The position numbers and the translations under genes were made by a program. From Hoeflea phototrophica DFL-43 (lineage in GTDB: Bacteria > Pseudomonadota > Alphaproteobacteria > Rhizobiales > Rhizobiaceae), in NCBI RefSeq assembly GCF_000154705.2, contig NZ_CM002917.1:1940461-2004460 (forward strand): a stretch of DNA of 64,000 bases, given 5' to 3'. Position 1 is the first letter of the stretch; each line of letters opens with the position of its first letter. Below are positions 45,578-54,335 of this stretch, one piece after another. The notes beneath the pieces were generated by a model. The model was not told where the DNA came from. It worked only from the letters and a program-made list of their open reading frames with translations, and ran no database searches.

Positions 45578-46752
45578 CTGCCTTCCTGACCCGGCTGCTT
45601 GGAAGATTGCCGATCGGATACCTTCAGCTCATGCATCATCCTGGCCGTCTGCTTGCCGCATTGGCCGGTGTGGCCTTCGCCAACGTGCTGGTCTTTGTCC
45701 AGCTGGGTCTGGCCGGATCGATGGCCGAATCCGTCGCCATCCCATACAGGCTGTTTCAACCAAATCTGCTCATTCTGTCGCCGGCTGATTCCGAGACGCT
45801 GTCCGATGCGGCCACACTCCCCCGGCAAAGGCTGTTTCAGGCGCTGGTACATCCGGATGTAACCGATGGCACACCGATTTACATGGGCCGCTCGACCTGG
45901 ATCTCGGGACATGATGCATCCTCGTCGATCCAGTTCTTCGGCCTTGCTCCCGAAGCGACGGCTTTCTTTGACGAGGCGCTGGCAGCACCGCTGATAAGTC
46001 TGTCGCTGTCTGACACGGCACTTGTCGACACGCTGACACGATTTGTCGACATGCGCAGCTTTGCCGAATCGCGTCCCGAAGCGCCAGTGTCCTTCGAGAT
46101 ACAGAACCGCCAGCTTGGGGCGATCGGAACCGTGTCCATTGGCGGTGGATTTGGGGGTGACGGCGTCTTTCTGATGTCCGACCAGACCTTCTTCCATCTG
46201 TTTCCGCAGCGCAGTTCCGCAACGCCGAGCCACATCCTGCTCGCTCTGGCCCCGGGCGCTGATCCAGGGCGGGTCGCTGCGGAACTGGCACAACTCTATC
46301 CGCCCGATTCGGTCCGGATCCGCCCGATCATCGGGGCCATGGACCAGGAAGTCCGCTATCAGATGACGGAACGTCCGACCGGCCTTATCTTTGCTTTCGG
46401 GGTAGCGATCGGGATCGTCGTCGGGATTGTCATTGCGTACCAAGTGCTGTCAGCCGACGTCGCCGATCACATCCGCGAATACGCCACCTTCAAGGCCATG
46501 GGTTTCCGGCAGGGCTTTTTTGTCGGGATCATCCTCGAAGAGGCGATATTCCTCGCTGCGATCGGCTTCTGGCCGGGACTGGCGTTTTCGTTGCTGTTCT
46601 ACGAAACACTGGCTTACCTCACGAACATTCCGATCTTCATGACAACAGAGCGTGCGGTCGCGGTCTTCATCGGCACCATCATCGCCTGCGCCGTCTCAGG
46701 CATGCTGGCCATGCGCAAACTTGCCGCCGCCGAACCCGCCGATTTGTTTTGA
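45574..46752 (+). CDS. DevC-type ABC transporter permease
   Basis: 392 residues. Starts MTAFLTRLLGRLPIGYLQLMHHPGRLLAALAGVAFANVLVFVQLGL, the DevC/FtsX-like opening with one helix, then a large periplasmic domain (about residues 70-270) and three C-terminal helices (LIFAFGVAIGIVVGIVIAYQVLSAD and following). DevBCA systems export glycolipids in cyanobacteria and are MacB-related. The cargo here is unknown. Confidence 0.9.
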   Translation: MTAFLTRLLGRLPIGYLQLMHHPGRLLAALAGVAFANVLVFVQLGLAGSMAESVAIPYRLFQPNLLILSPADSETLSDAATLPRQRLFQALVHPDVTDGTPIYMGRSTWISGHDASSSIQFFGLAPEATAFFDEALAAPLISLSLSDTALVDTLTRFVDMRSFAESRPEAPVSFEIQNRQLGAIGTVSIGGGFGGDGVFLMSDQTFFHLFPQRSSATPSHILLALAPGADPGRVAAELAQLYPPDSVRIRPIIGAMDQEVRYQMTERPTGLIFAFGVAIGIVVGIVIAYQVLSADVADHIREYATFKAMGFRQGFFVGIILEEAIFLAAIGFWPGLAFSLLFYETLAYLTNIPIFMTTERAVAVFIGTIIACAVSGMLAMRKLAAAEPADLF

Positions 46753-46759
46753 GGACGCC

Positions 46760-47488
46760 ATGACCGACACTGCGATTGATGTGAGAAGTCTCGATCACTA
46801 CTTCGGCGAGGGAGAAGCCCGAAAACAGGCTTTGTTCGATGTAAACCTGTCGGTTCGACGCGGATCGCTGACCATTCTGATGGGGCCGTCAGGCTCCGGA
46901 AAAACCACGCTTCTGACACTCATGGGTTGTTTGCGTGAGGTTCATCGCGGGAGCATCCGGTTGTTGGAACGGGAGCTGTTTCAGTCCGACGAGATCACCC
47001 GGATCGACATGCGCCGGCGTCTCGGCTTCATCTTCCAGGCCCGCAATTTGCATGACAGCCTGACGGCGCGGCAGAACGTGATGATGGGCTTGCAGGTCCA
47101 CGGTCGCGGCGCTCCCAAAACACATGCCCTTGCAGCGGATCACATCCTGGACCTCCTGGGGTTGGGCGAGCGTCTTGACTATCTTCCAGGCAACCTGTCG
47201 GGCGGGCAGAAGCAGCGGGTGGCCATCGCGCGTGCTCTCGTCTCGAACCCCGACATCATCTTCGCCGACGAGCCGACCGCGGCGCTCGACAAGGAGAGTG
47301 GTCGGACGGTGGTGGAAATGCTCAAGGCGCTTGGCAGGGAACGGGGAGCAACAACGGTCATGGTCACCCACGACAACCGAATTCTCGAACTGGCCGATCG
47401 CGTGGTGACGCTGGAAGACGGCCGGATCGTCAAGGACGTGGCGGGTTCGGGGATTCAGACATTGGCCGTTCCTGCCATGCCCGGATGA
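46760..47488 (+). CDS. DevA-type ABC transporter ATP-binding protein
   Basis: 242 residues from MTDTAIDVRSLDHYFGEGE. Walker A GPSGSGKT, signature LSGGQKQRVAIARAL, Walker B IIFADEPTAALD and switch histidine MVTHD are all present, in the FtsE/LolD/MacB subgroup. It closes the EF-hand-HlyD-DevC-DevA operon, eight bases after devC. Probably powers export or mechanotransmission from the periplasm. Confidence 0.93.
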   Translation: MTDTAIDVRSLDHYFGEGEARKQALFDVNLSVRRGSLTILMGPSGSGKTTLLTLMGCLREVHRGSIRLLERELFQSDEITRIDMRRRLGFIFQARNLHDSLTARQNVMMGLQVHGRGAPKTHALAADHILDLLGLGERLDYLPGNLSGGQKQRVAIARALVSNPDIIFADEPTAALDKESGRTVVEMLKALGRERGATTVMVTHDNRILELADRVVTLEDGRIVKDVAGSGIQTLAVPAMPG

Positions 47489-47921
47489 TCATAGCCCCAA
47501 CGTGCGGCAATGATTGCGGTCACAGCTGATGGCTTGATACACAATTCCGATTTCGCTCATGAAAGGCTCATCAGCGGCAGCAACCGCACGAGATGTTACT
47601 CCCGAAAGTTCCGGATCGGAGCGATCCAAAGACGGGAAGCACTTCGGATTCAACGCTGCACGACCAGACCTTTTGGGGATGACCGGCTGTCAGGCGATTA
47701 TCGTCTCGGGACAGGCCGGATCCCAATGTCTTTTCCCCCTGTTGTTCCGGGTCCAGACATGTCCTGCTCGGGTACCTCAACCTTGGTTGGCCGGATTGAG
47801 GAGTTTTCCGGCGCGGCGATCGCGGCGCTGGACCTGGCGGCTGCCAGCGTGCAGGAAGGGGCTATCACTTTGCCGATCTAGGCGACAATCTGACGAGCTT
47901 TGTAAAAGGGTATGAGGCCGG
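47489..47921 (+). other. 433-bp gap, possibly with a worn coding remnant
   Basis: No intact gene. Around 47790-47920 two adjacent frames give protein-like stretches: EEFSGAAIAALDLAAASVQEG, then after a frame change GYHFADLGDNLTSFVKGYEAG ending at 47918. They could be the C-terminus of a lost gene broken by frameshift. The rest shows no signal I can support. Confidence 0.3.
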
Positions 47922-49049
47922 ATGAGCATAAAGCCCGATATACTGGTGATTGGCGGCGGCATCGCCGGAATCAGTGCAGGAGCAAGGCTGGCTTCTGATG
48001 CGAGCGTAACAGTTCTGGAAGCCGAACCGGTGATCGGTCATCATTCCTCCGGGCGCTCGGCAGCCATTTTCATCCGCAATTACGGCAATGCGACGTTGCG
48101 CGCACTCAATGCCGCATCCGCACCGTTTCTGGCAGAGCCCGACGGGGTTTGTGATTCAAGCCTGCTCTCTCCACGCGGCGAACTTCTGCTGGCAACGGAA
48201 GATGATCTTTCGAAATTCAACGACTATCTTAATGGCAGCGACGGGCTGGAACGAGTGTCCCCGGCACAGGCGCTTGAGCTGGTGCCGATCCTGCGCGAAG
48301 AGGCCATTGCCGCAGCAGCGATTGAATGGGATGCACAGGACATCGATGTTGATCGCATGCTGCAGGGCTTTGCCCGCAAGGTCCGCGGCCATGGTGGCAA
48401 AATTGTCACCGGCGCGGCGGTCAGCTCCATTTCCCGCGACAATGGTCTCTGGTCGGTGGTCACGCCGGCTGGCGAATTTGCTGCGCCGGTGGTGATCAAT
48501 GCCGCGGGCGGTTGGGCAGACGCAGTGGCGAAACTGGCAGGCGTTCGAGCTCTTGGTTTGTCCGCTTTGCGTCGATCCGCGGTGCTGATCCCGGCGCCCG
48601 ACGGGCAGGTCATTGACCGCTGGCCGCTGTTCGCCAATGCGGGCGACCAATGGTACGCCAAGCCCGAAGCTGGCAAGCTGATGATTTCGCCAGCCGATGA
48701 AGATCCCGTCGAGCCGCATGACGTGTGGGCCGATGACATGGTCGTCGCTGAGGGCCTTCACCGCTTCGAGCAGGCCGTGACCATTCCGGTCGCCCGGGTT
48801 GAGCATTCCTGGGCGGGCATGCGCACCTTTGCCCCCGACAGGACTCCCGTGGTCGGTTTTGCACCGGAGTCCGAGGGTTTCTTCTGGCTTGCAGGGCAGG
48901 GCGGCTATGGCATGCAGACCGCACCGGCGCTGTCGCAACTGGCAGCTGATTTGTGTCTGGGGCGTCTATCGCCGTTGGGCAAGATCGTAATAGAAGCGCT
49001 CAGCCCCGGGCGGCCAGCTCTGAATTTTCAACAAGGACAAGACACATGA
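47922..49049 (+). CDS. FAD-dependent D-amino-acid dehydrogenase, D-arginine-dehydrogenase-like
   Basis: 375 residues, the same length as Pseudomonas D-arginine dehydrogenase (DauA), and alike throughout. FAD motif VIGGGIAGISAGARLA; HSSGRSAA (FAD loop); LLSPRGELLL with the glutamate that corresponds to DauA Glu87, which holds the guanidinium group; RRSAVLIPAP and EHSWAGMRTFAPD with the carboxylate-binding arginines; FFWLAGQGGYGMQT. DauA His48 is isoleucine here. These alignments are from memory. The imine product is likely handed to RidA, whose start overlaps this stop (ATGA). Confidence 0.85.
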   Translation: MSIKPDILVIGGGIAGISAGARLASDASVTVLEAEPVIGHHSSGRSAAIFIRNYGNATLRALNAASAPFLAEPDGVCDSSLLSPRGELLLATEDDLSKFNDYLNGSDGLERVSPAQALELVPILREEAIAAAAIEWDAQDIDVDRMLQGFARKVRGHGGKIVTGAAVSSISRDNGLWSVVTPAGEFAAPVVINAAGGWADAVAKLAGVRALGLSALRRSAVLIPAPDGQVIDRWPLFANAGDQWYAKPEAGKLMISPADEDPVEPHDVWADDMVVAEGLHRFEQAVTIPVARVEHSWAGMRTFAPDRTPVVGFAPESEGFFWLAGQGGYGMQTAPALSQLAADLCLGRLSPLGKIVIEALSPGRPALNFQQGQDT

Positions 49050-49393
49050 GTGACATCAAACGCATTGAAACCGGCACACGCATGAGCCAGGCCGTTGTCC
49101 ATGGCGGCGTTGTGTATCTGGCTGGTCAGGTCGGCACTGCCGGCGCCAGCGTCACAGTGCAGACCCAGGACATCCTGGCCAATATCGAACGTCTGCTGGC
49201 CGAAGCCGGCTCGGACAAGAAAAAGATCCTGCAGGCCACCATCTGGATGGCATCCATGGACGATTTTGCAGAGATGAATGCTGTCTGGGATGCATGGGTG
49301 GCCCCAGGCCACGCGCCGGCCCGCGCTGCCGGTGAATCCAAACTGGCAACGCTGGATTACAAGGTCGAAATCATCTGCGTCGCAGCTCTCTAA
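49046..49393 (+). CDS. ridA: RidA family reactive-imine deaminase
   Basis: 115 residues from MSDIKRIETGTRM, coupled to the flavoprotein by ATGA. Motifs: YLAGQVG, QTQDILANIERLLAEAGSDKKKILQATIWMASMDDFAEMNAVWD, and ARAAGESKLATLDYKVEIICVAA. In RidA the active-site arginine follows the GxAPARxxxxxxxL pattern, here GHAPARAAGESKL. It hydrolyses imines released by PLP or flavin enzymes. Pairing with a D-amino-acid dehydrogenase that makes an imine is biochemically logical. Confidence 0.9.
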   Translation: MSDIKRIETGTRMSQAVVHGGVVYLAGQVGTAGASVTVQTQDILANIERLLAEAGSDKKKILQATIWMASMDDFAEMNAVWDAWVAPGHAPARAAGESKLATLDYKVEIICVAAL

Positions 49394-49456
49394 CGCAGAC
49401 GGATGTCTCGGACGACGGTTAGGCCGGATCGGGCATTGCACTGATATGGCCATTTT

Positions 49457-49486
49457 ACGGCTGCCATCACATTGGCAGCCGTTTTT
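49457..49486 (+). terminator. Intrinsic terminator after ridA
   Basis: A perfect 10-bp stem (ACGGCTGCCA at 49457-49466 with its complement at 49473-49482), loop TCACAT, followed by a T-run. It ends the dehydrogenase-ridA transcript ahead of the LysR gene. Confidence 0.88.
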
Positions 49487-49615
49487 GGTATTTGACCCCG
49501 CGGGAAAATAGCGCTCACTGTTTGATGACCTCTATGGAGTTTCGCTGCCGATTTTGCACAATGGCTGGCTTGAGACCTCGAGACGTCCACGCAACCAACC
49601 CTACGGGCCCGCCTC

Positions 49616-50515
49616 ATGAAACTCTCCCGGACCGATTTGACCGCGCTGCGGGTGTTCGATGCGGTCGCGCGCAATCGCGGCTTTGCTCAGGCGCAGGTCG
49701 AAACCGGGCTGAGCCTGTCCTCGATCTCCAATCACATTGCAGCGCTGGAAGAACGGCTGGGGGTTCGGCTTTGCGATCGCGGCCGGTCAGGTTTCATGCT
49801 GACCCAAAAGGGGCAATATGTGCTTGATGCGGCGCGCACATTGTTCACCTCGATGGACGAATTCACCGGGGCCATGGACAATCTGCGCGATCAGCTGGTC
49901 GGCAATCTGAGGATCGGCATTGTCGATGCGATCTCCACTGACCCGGTGATGCGGCTGCCCGATGCGCTGGCGCGGTTCAAGTCGAGCGCCGCCGCCGTCA
50001 CCATCGAGATCTTCGAGGACACCCCGAACGTGCTGCAGGAACGGGTTCGCACCGGCGATCTGCATCTGGGCATCGGCAGCTTCGCCTTCAAATCCGGCGG
50101 CATCAAATACCAACCGCTTTACAGCGAAACCCATGGCGTCTTCTGCTCGGACCTGCATCCGCTCTATGAGCGTGACGACGTGGATATTTCGCCCGAAGAA
50201 GTGCGCAACTGGCCGGTGGTCAGCCGCGGCTACTGGCGTGATGATATCCTGCTGCAGCTGGGCTTCAACAATGTCACGGCGACCAGCTACCAGATCGAGC
50301 CGCAATTGATCCTGATTCTGTCTGGGCGATATCTGGGCTTTTTGCCCAATCACTATGCAGAACAATGGACAAAAACCGGAAGGTTGCGCCAGATCTGCCC
50401 CGATGTGCTGCATTACGCTTGTGAATTCGATCTGATCCAGCGCCAGTCAGCCCCTAAATCCCGAGTGGTATCACGCTTTGCTGCAGAGGTTCTCGCTGCC
50501 CACGGGGTCGAATAG
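49616..50515 (+). CDS. LysR-family transcriptional regulator
   Basis: 299 residues. The helix-turn-helix is GFAQAQVETGLSLSSISNHIAALEERLGVRLCDR near residue 21-55, preceded by TALRVFDAVARN. The C-terminal part is a type 2 periplasmic-binding-like effector domain. It stands between the dehydrogenase-ridA pair and the ureohydrolase, all on the plus strand, and probably controls one or both; the effector is unknown. It is preceded by a terminator at 49457. Confidence 0.92.
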   Translation: MKLSRTDLTALRVFDAVARNRGFAQAQVETGLSLSSISNHIAALEERLGVRLCDRGRSGFMLTQKGQYVLDAARTLFTSMDEFTGAMDNLRDQLVGNLRIGIVDAISTDPVMRLPDALARFKSSAAAVTIEIFEDTPNVLQERVRTGDLHLGIGSFAFKSGGIKYQPLYSETHGVFCSDLHPLYERDDVDISPEEVRNWPVVSRGYWRDDILLQLGFNNVTATSYQIEPQLILILSGRYLGFLPNHYAEQWTKTGRLRQICPDVLHYACEFDLIQRQSAPKSRVVSRFAAEVLAAHGVE

Positions 50516-50618
50516 GATACATTTGAGTTTCCAAAACTGAACTTGGGAACTTAAGGCTCCCTGCGTTTCTCAATGCCTGCTTATATCTCCCAATCTTGGT
50601 TCAGGGGACGGGACGGGC

Positions 50619-51614
50619 GTGAGCAAAACCTTCAATCAACCACTTGGCGGAAACGAAATGCCGCGCTTTGGCGGCCCGTCGACGATGATGCGGCTTCCTG
50701 CGGCTGAGACCTGCGAAGGCCTTGATGCCTGCTTCATCGGTGTGCCGATGGACATTGGCGCTTCCAACCGTCCGGGCACCCGTTTCGGGCCGCGCCAGAT
50801 CCGCGCCGAAAGCGCCATGATCCGCCCCTACAACATGGCCACTGGCGCAGCCCCCTTTGATTGCATCGAGGTGGCGGACATCGGCGATGTGGCGATCAAC
50901 ACCTTCAATCTTCAAGCCTCGGTCGACATCATTGCCGCGCGTTATGCCGGGATCTTTGCCACCGGTTGCATCCCGCTGACACTTGGCGGCGACCACACCA
51001 TCACCTGGCCGATCCTGAAGGCTGCCAGTGACCATCATGGGCCGGTGGCGCTGATCCACATTGACGCCCACGCCGACATCAATGATGACATGTTTGGCGA
51101 GAAGATCGCCCATGGCACTCCGTTCCGCAGGGCGCATGAAGCCGGCGCGCTGATCAATGACAAGGTGTTCCAGATCGGGCTGCGCGGCTCCGGCTATTCC
51201 GCCGACGACTTCAACTGGTCGCGCGACAAGGGCTTCACCGTGGTGCCCGCGGAGCATTGCTGGCACCGCTCGCTGGCGCCGCTGATGGACGTTGTGCGCG
51301 AGCGCATTGGCGACGCACCTGTCTACCTGACCTTTGACATCGACAGCCTCGATCCGGGCCTTGCGCCCGGAACAGGCACCCAGGAGATGGGCGGACTCAC
51401 CTCCATCCAGGCGCTGGAGATCGTGCGCGGCTGCGCCGGGCTGAACCTGATCGGTTGTGATCTGGTGGAAGTCTCTCCGCCCTATGATCCGGGCGGCACC
51501 ACGGCGCTGCTGGCCTCCAACATCCTCTACGAAATGCTCTGCGTGCTGCCAAAAGTCGACCGGCATCGCAGGGAGAACGTCCCGACCGATCCCTTGCATG
51601 AAAGGATATTCTGA
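50619..51614 (+). CDS. Agmatinase/guanidinobutyrase-family ureohydrolase
   Basis: 331 residues from a GTG at 50619 (AGGGGA upstream). The binuclear manganese ligands are GGDHTITWP, IHIDAHADIND and FDIDSLDPG, with SPPYDPGGTTALLASNILYE at the C-terminus. The family splits agmatine, guanidinobutyrate, guanidinopropionate or guanidine itself, releasing urea or related products. Specificity cannot be read directly; context (D-arginine-dehydrogenase-like enzyme upstream, polyamine-type importer downstream) favours a guanidino acid or agmatine. The next gene starts right after the stop. Confidence 0.9.
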   Translation: MSKTFNQPLGGNEMPRFGGPSTMMRLPAAETCEGLDACFIGVPMDIGASNRPGTRFGPRQIRAESAMIRPYNMATGAAPFDCIEVADIGDVAINTFNLQASVDIIAARYAGIFATGCIPLTLGGDHTITWPILKAASDHHGPVALIHIDAHADINDDMFGEKIAHGTPFRRAHEAGALINDKVFQIGLRGSGYSADDFNWSRDKGFTVVPAEHCWHRSLAPLMDVVRERIGDAPVYLTFDIDSLDPGLAPGTGTQEMGGLTSIQALEIVRGCAGLNLIGCDLVEVSPPYDPGGTTALLASNILYEMLCVLPKVDRHRRENVPTDPLHERIF

Positions 51615-51615
51615 C

Positions 51616-52659
51616 ATGAACAAACTGAAGTCATCCGTATCAATCGTGGCCATGACGCTGCTTGGCATCGTTGGCGCCAATGCCCAGGAAATCAATGCGC
51701 TGGTCTGGTGTGATCACACTGACCCGGCCTTCCTCGAGCCGTTCACCGAGTCCACCGGCATCAAGGTCAATATCCGCGAATATGAGGGCACCGGTACGGC
51801 GCTGGCGCTGCTGGAGCAGTCAAGTGCGGGCGATTGGGACGTCTTCGTGGTCGACACCACCGACGTCAAGCGCGTCGCCGAGCGCGGCCTGCTCGCACCG
51901 CTCGATCCGGCGGACTATCCGCTGGCAGACGTGTTCCCCGAAGTGCAGCTTACCGATTATCACCAGATCGATGGCGTGACCTACGCGGTGCCGGAAAAGT
52001 TCGGATACAACGCCATCGCCTTCGATTCCAGCAAAGTCAGCCTTGAACAGGCGCGTGACATCGAAACGCTGTTCAGCGCCGATCAGAAGGGCAACCTGAT
52101 CATTTATGATTACTATCTTCCGATCATCTCGCAGCTTGCGCTAACCATCGGCAAGGAACCCTCGCAGCTGACAGTGGAAGATCTGCCCGCGATTGGCGAG
52201 AAGCTCGAAGCCATTCGTGAAAACTCCGCCCTGCTGGGTGACGTGGTGACCTCGCAGACGGCCCTTGCCACGGGCCAGGCCGGCATTCTGGTCGGCGGCG
52301 GTGAATATGCGGTGGCAGGACTTCAGGCTGAGCAGCCGAACCTCGATTGGGTGCTCCCCGATATCGGCGGCATTCGCTGGCAGCAGGCCGTTGGCGTCAT
52401 GGCAGACTCGGAAAACAAGGACGATGCCAAGAAGTTCATCCAGTACATTCTATCGCCCGAAGGTCAGGCGCGTCTTGCCACATCGTCCTGCTACTGGGGC
52501 ATGCCGGCCAACTCCAAGGCTGCGCTGACCGACGAGCAGAAGACCCGGCTGCGCTGGGACGAACAGCCCGGCTTCCTGGCAAAATCCTATCCTTACTATT
52601 CTCCGACCGAGGAGATGGATCAGGCCATGCAGGACCTCTGGGCCGAGAAGATCCAGTAG
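51616..52659 (+). CDS. ABC transporter periplasmic substrate-binding protein, PotD/PotF-like
   Basis: 347 residues from MNKLKSSVSIVAMTLLGIVGANAQ (signal peptide); the longer open frame from 51457 is not used. The mature protein has the extracellular solute-binding fold of the spermidine/putrescine group: INALVWCDHTDPAFLEPFTESTGIKVNIREYEGTGTALALLEQ, and GIRWQQAVGVMADSENKDDAKKFIQYILSPEGQARLA. It delivers a small cation-like compound to the permeases downstream. The gene starts one base after the ureohydrolase stop. Confidence 0.9.
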   Translation: MNKLKSSVSIVAMTLLGIVGANAQEINALVWCDHTDPAFLEPFTESTGIKVNIREYEGTGTALALLEQSSAGDWDVFVVDTTDVKRVAERGLLAPLDPADYPLADVFPEVQLTDYHQIDGVTYAVPEKFGYNAIAFDSSKVSLEQARDIETLFSADQKGNLIIYDYYLPIISQLALTIGKEPSQLTVEDLPAIGEKLEAIRENSALLGDVVTSQTALATGQAGILVGGGEYAVAGLQAEQPNLDWVLPDIGGIRWQQAVGVMADSENKDDAKKFIQYILSPEGQARLATSSCYWGMPANSKAALTDEQKTRLRWDEQPGFLAKSYPYYSPTEEMDQAMQDLWAEKIQ

Positions 52660-52665
52660 GCCGGA

Positions 52666-53550
52666 ATGAAAACTGCGGTCACCGTATCTCCGGAGACAAT
52701 GGCGGCGCGGCGAGAGCGCAGGCAGGGCCTGCTTCTCGTCGCGCCGGCAGCGCTATGGACGTTCGCGTTCTTTCTGATACCGACCCTGTCGATCTTCTGG
52801 CTTTCACTTTTCAAGAAATCCGGCGGCCGGGTTGGCGACGAGATGACGCTCGCCAACTACGAACGCTTCGTCTCCCAGGGCTATTTCCGGGAATCGCTGT
52901 TCAATTCACTTGAGCTGACGGCCATCGTCGCGGTGCTGTCGATCCTGCTGGCCTATCCGTTGGCCGCAACAATCGCCTTCCGTGTCGCACCGCGCTACCG
53001 GCGTCTGTGCCTGATGCTGGCGGTGCTGCCGTTCTGGACCTCTTATGTGGTGCGCTCCTACGCCTGGCTTCTGGTGCTGGCGCCCAACGGTGTCGTCAAC
53101 CGCACACTGCTCGCGGCAGGGCTTGTCTCCGAGCCGCTGACGCTGTCGTTCACGCAGGGGGCAACGGTGCTCGGCTTCGTGCATTTCTTCACCATGCTGG
53201 GCACGCTGACGATTTATGCCAGCCTTGCCCGCATCAATCCCAAGCTGATCCTGGCCGCGCGCGATCTTGGCGCCAGCCAGTGGCAGACCTTCTGGCGGGT
53301 GATCTTTCCGCTTTCCATACCCGGCGTCGTCGCCGGTGTTTTTCTCATTGTCGTGATCACCATTGGTGATTATGTGACGCCCCAGATCCTGGGTGGAAGC
53401 AACCAGCTCGTCCTGCCGCAGACCATCATCATGCAGATCCAGCGCCGCGCCGACATTCCCATGGCCGCAGCACTGTCTGTTATCATGATGCTGGTGGTGG
53501 GGCTTGCCTATCTCGCAATGGCGCGCAAACTGACGGCGGAACGGTCATGA
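52666..53550 (+). CDS. ABC transporter permease, PotB-like
   Basis: 294 residues, with an N-terminal helix (LLLVAPAALWTFAFFLIPTLSIFWLSLF) and about five more. The EAA loop region is INPKLILAARDLGASQWQTFWRVIFPLSIPG, which docks the ATPase. It pairs with the next permease and overlaps its start by four bases (ATGA). Confidence 0.92.
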   Translation: MKTAVTVSPETMAARRERRQGLLLVAPAALWTFAFFLIPTLSIFWLSLFKKSGGRVGDEMTLANYERFVSQGYFRESLFNSLELTAIVAVLSILLAYPLAATIAFRVAPRYRRLCLMLAVLPFWTSYVVRSYAWLLVLAPNGVVNRTLLAAGLVSEPLTLSFTQGATVLGFVHFFTMLGTLTIYASLARINPKLILAARDLGASQWQTFWRVIFPLSIPGVVAGVFLIVVITIGDYVTPQILGGSNQLVLPQTIIMQIQRRADIPMAAALSVIMMLVVGLAYLAMARKLTAERS

Positions 53551-54335
53551 CCGGCAGGCTGGCATCGACCTCGATCACCGTCGCCATCATCGTTATTGCG
53601 CTGGTGTTCATCTATCTGCCGGTCGGCACGCTGGTGCTGTTCTCGCTGCATGACGGCCGGGTGCCGGTGCCACCGTTCCAGGGCCCGACTCTGGAGTGGT
53701 ACGGCCGCATTCTCGACAATCCGCGGATCATGTCGGCAACGCTCAGTTCCGTCATCATTGGGCTTGTTTCCTCGGTGATCTCGGTGGCTCTGGCCCTGCT
53801 CGCGGGCTGGGGGCTTGCCCGTCACCGGGTGCCTGGACGGAAGATGGTCGAGGCGCTTTTGATGATGCCGCTCGCAGTCTCCTATCTGATTGTGGGTGTC
53901 GGCCTGATGGTCAGCTTTTCCGCCTACATCCCCAAATCGGTGGGCTTCGTGCTGATCGGCCATGTGGTGCTCAATCTGCCGCTCGCCTTCGCCATTCTCT
54001 ATGTGCAGTTCGACACGGCCCAGGCGCGGCTGGAAGCTGCCGCTCGGGATCTTGGCGCGTCCGAAGCCCAGGTGTTTTTCCGCGTCACGCTGCCATCGCT
54101 GAAGATCCCGATCATTGCAGCCTTTGCCTTGTGTTTCACCTTTTCCTGGGACGAGTTCATCGTTGCCTTCCTGCTGTCAGGCTTTGACCCGACCCTGCCG
54201 GTGGTGATCTGGGGGCTGTTGCGCACCGGACTTGATCCGCAGACCAATGCCGCTGGAACGCTGGTTTTCCTGGTCTCTGTCTGCTTCGCGCTGGTGGTCG
54301 AGCTGTTCCTGCTGAGAAAGAAACCGAATGACTAA
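53547..54335 (+). CDS. ABC transporter permease, PotC-like
   Basis: 262 residues, six membrane segments. EAA loop: RLEAAARDLGASEAQVFFRVTLPSLKIPI. It forms the heterodimeric channel with the preceding permease. Its 3' end overlaps the ATPase gene by eight bases. Confidence 0.92.
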   Translation: MTGRLASTSITVAIIVIALVFIYLPVGTLVLFSLHDGRVPVPPFQGPTLEWYGRILDNPRIMSATLSSVIIGLVSSVISVALALLAGWGLARHRVPGRKMVEALLMMPLAVSYLIVGVGLMVSFSAYIPKSVGFVLIGHVVLNLPLAFAILYVQFDTAQARLEAAARDLGASEAQVFFRVTLPSLKIPIIAAFALCFTFSWDEFIVAFLLSGFDPTLPVVIWGLLRTGLDPQTNAAGTLVFLVSVCFALVVELFLLRKKPND

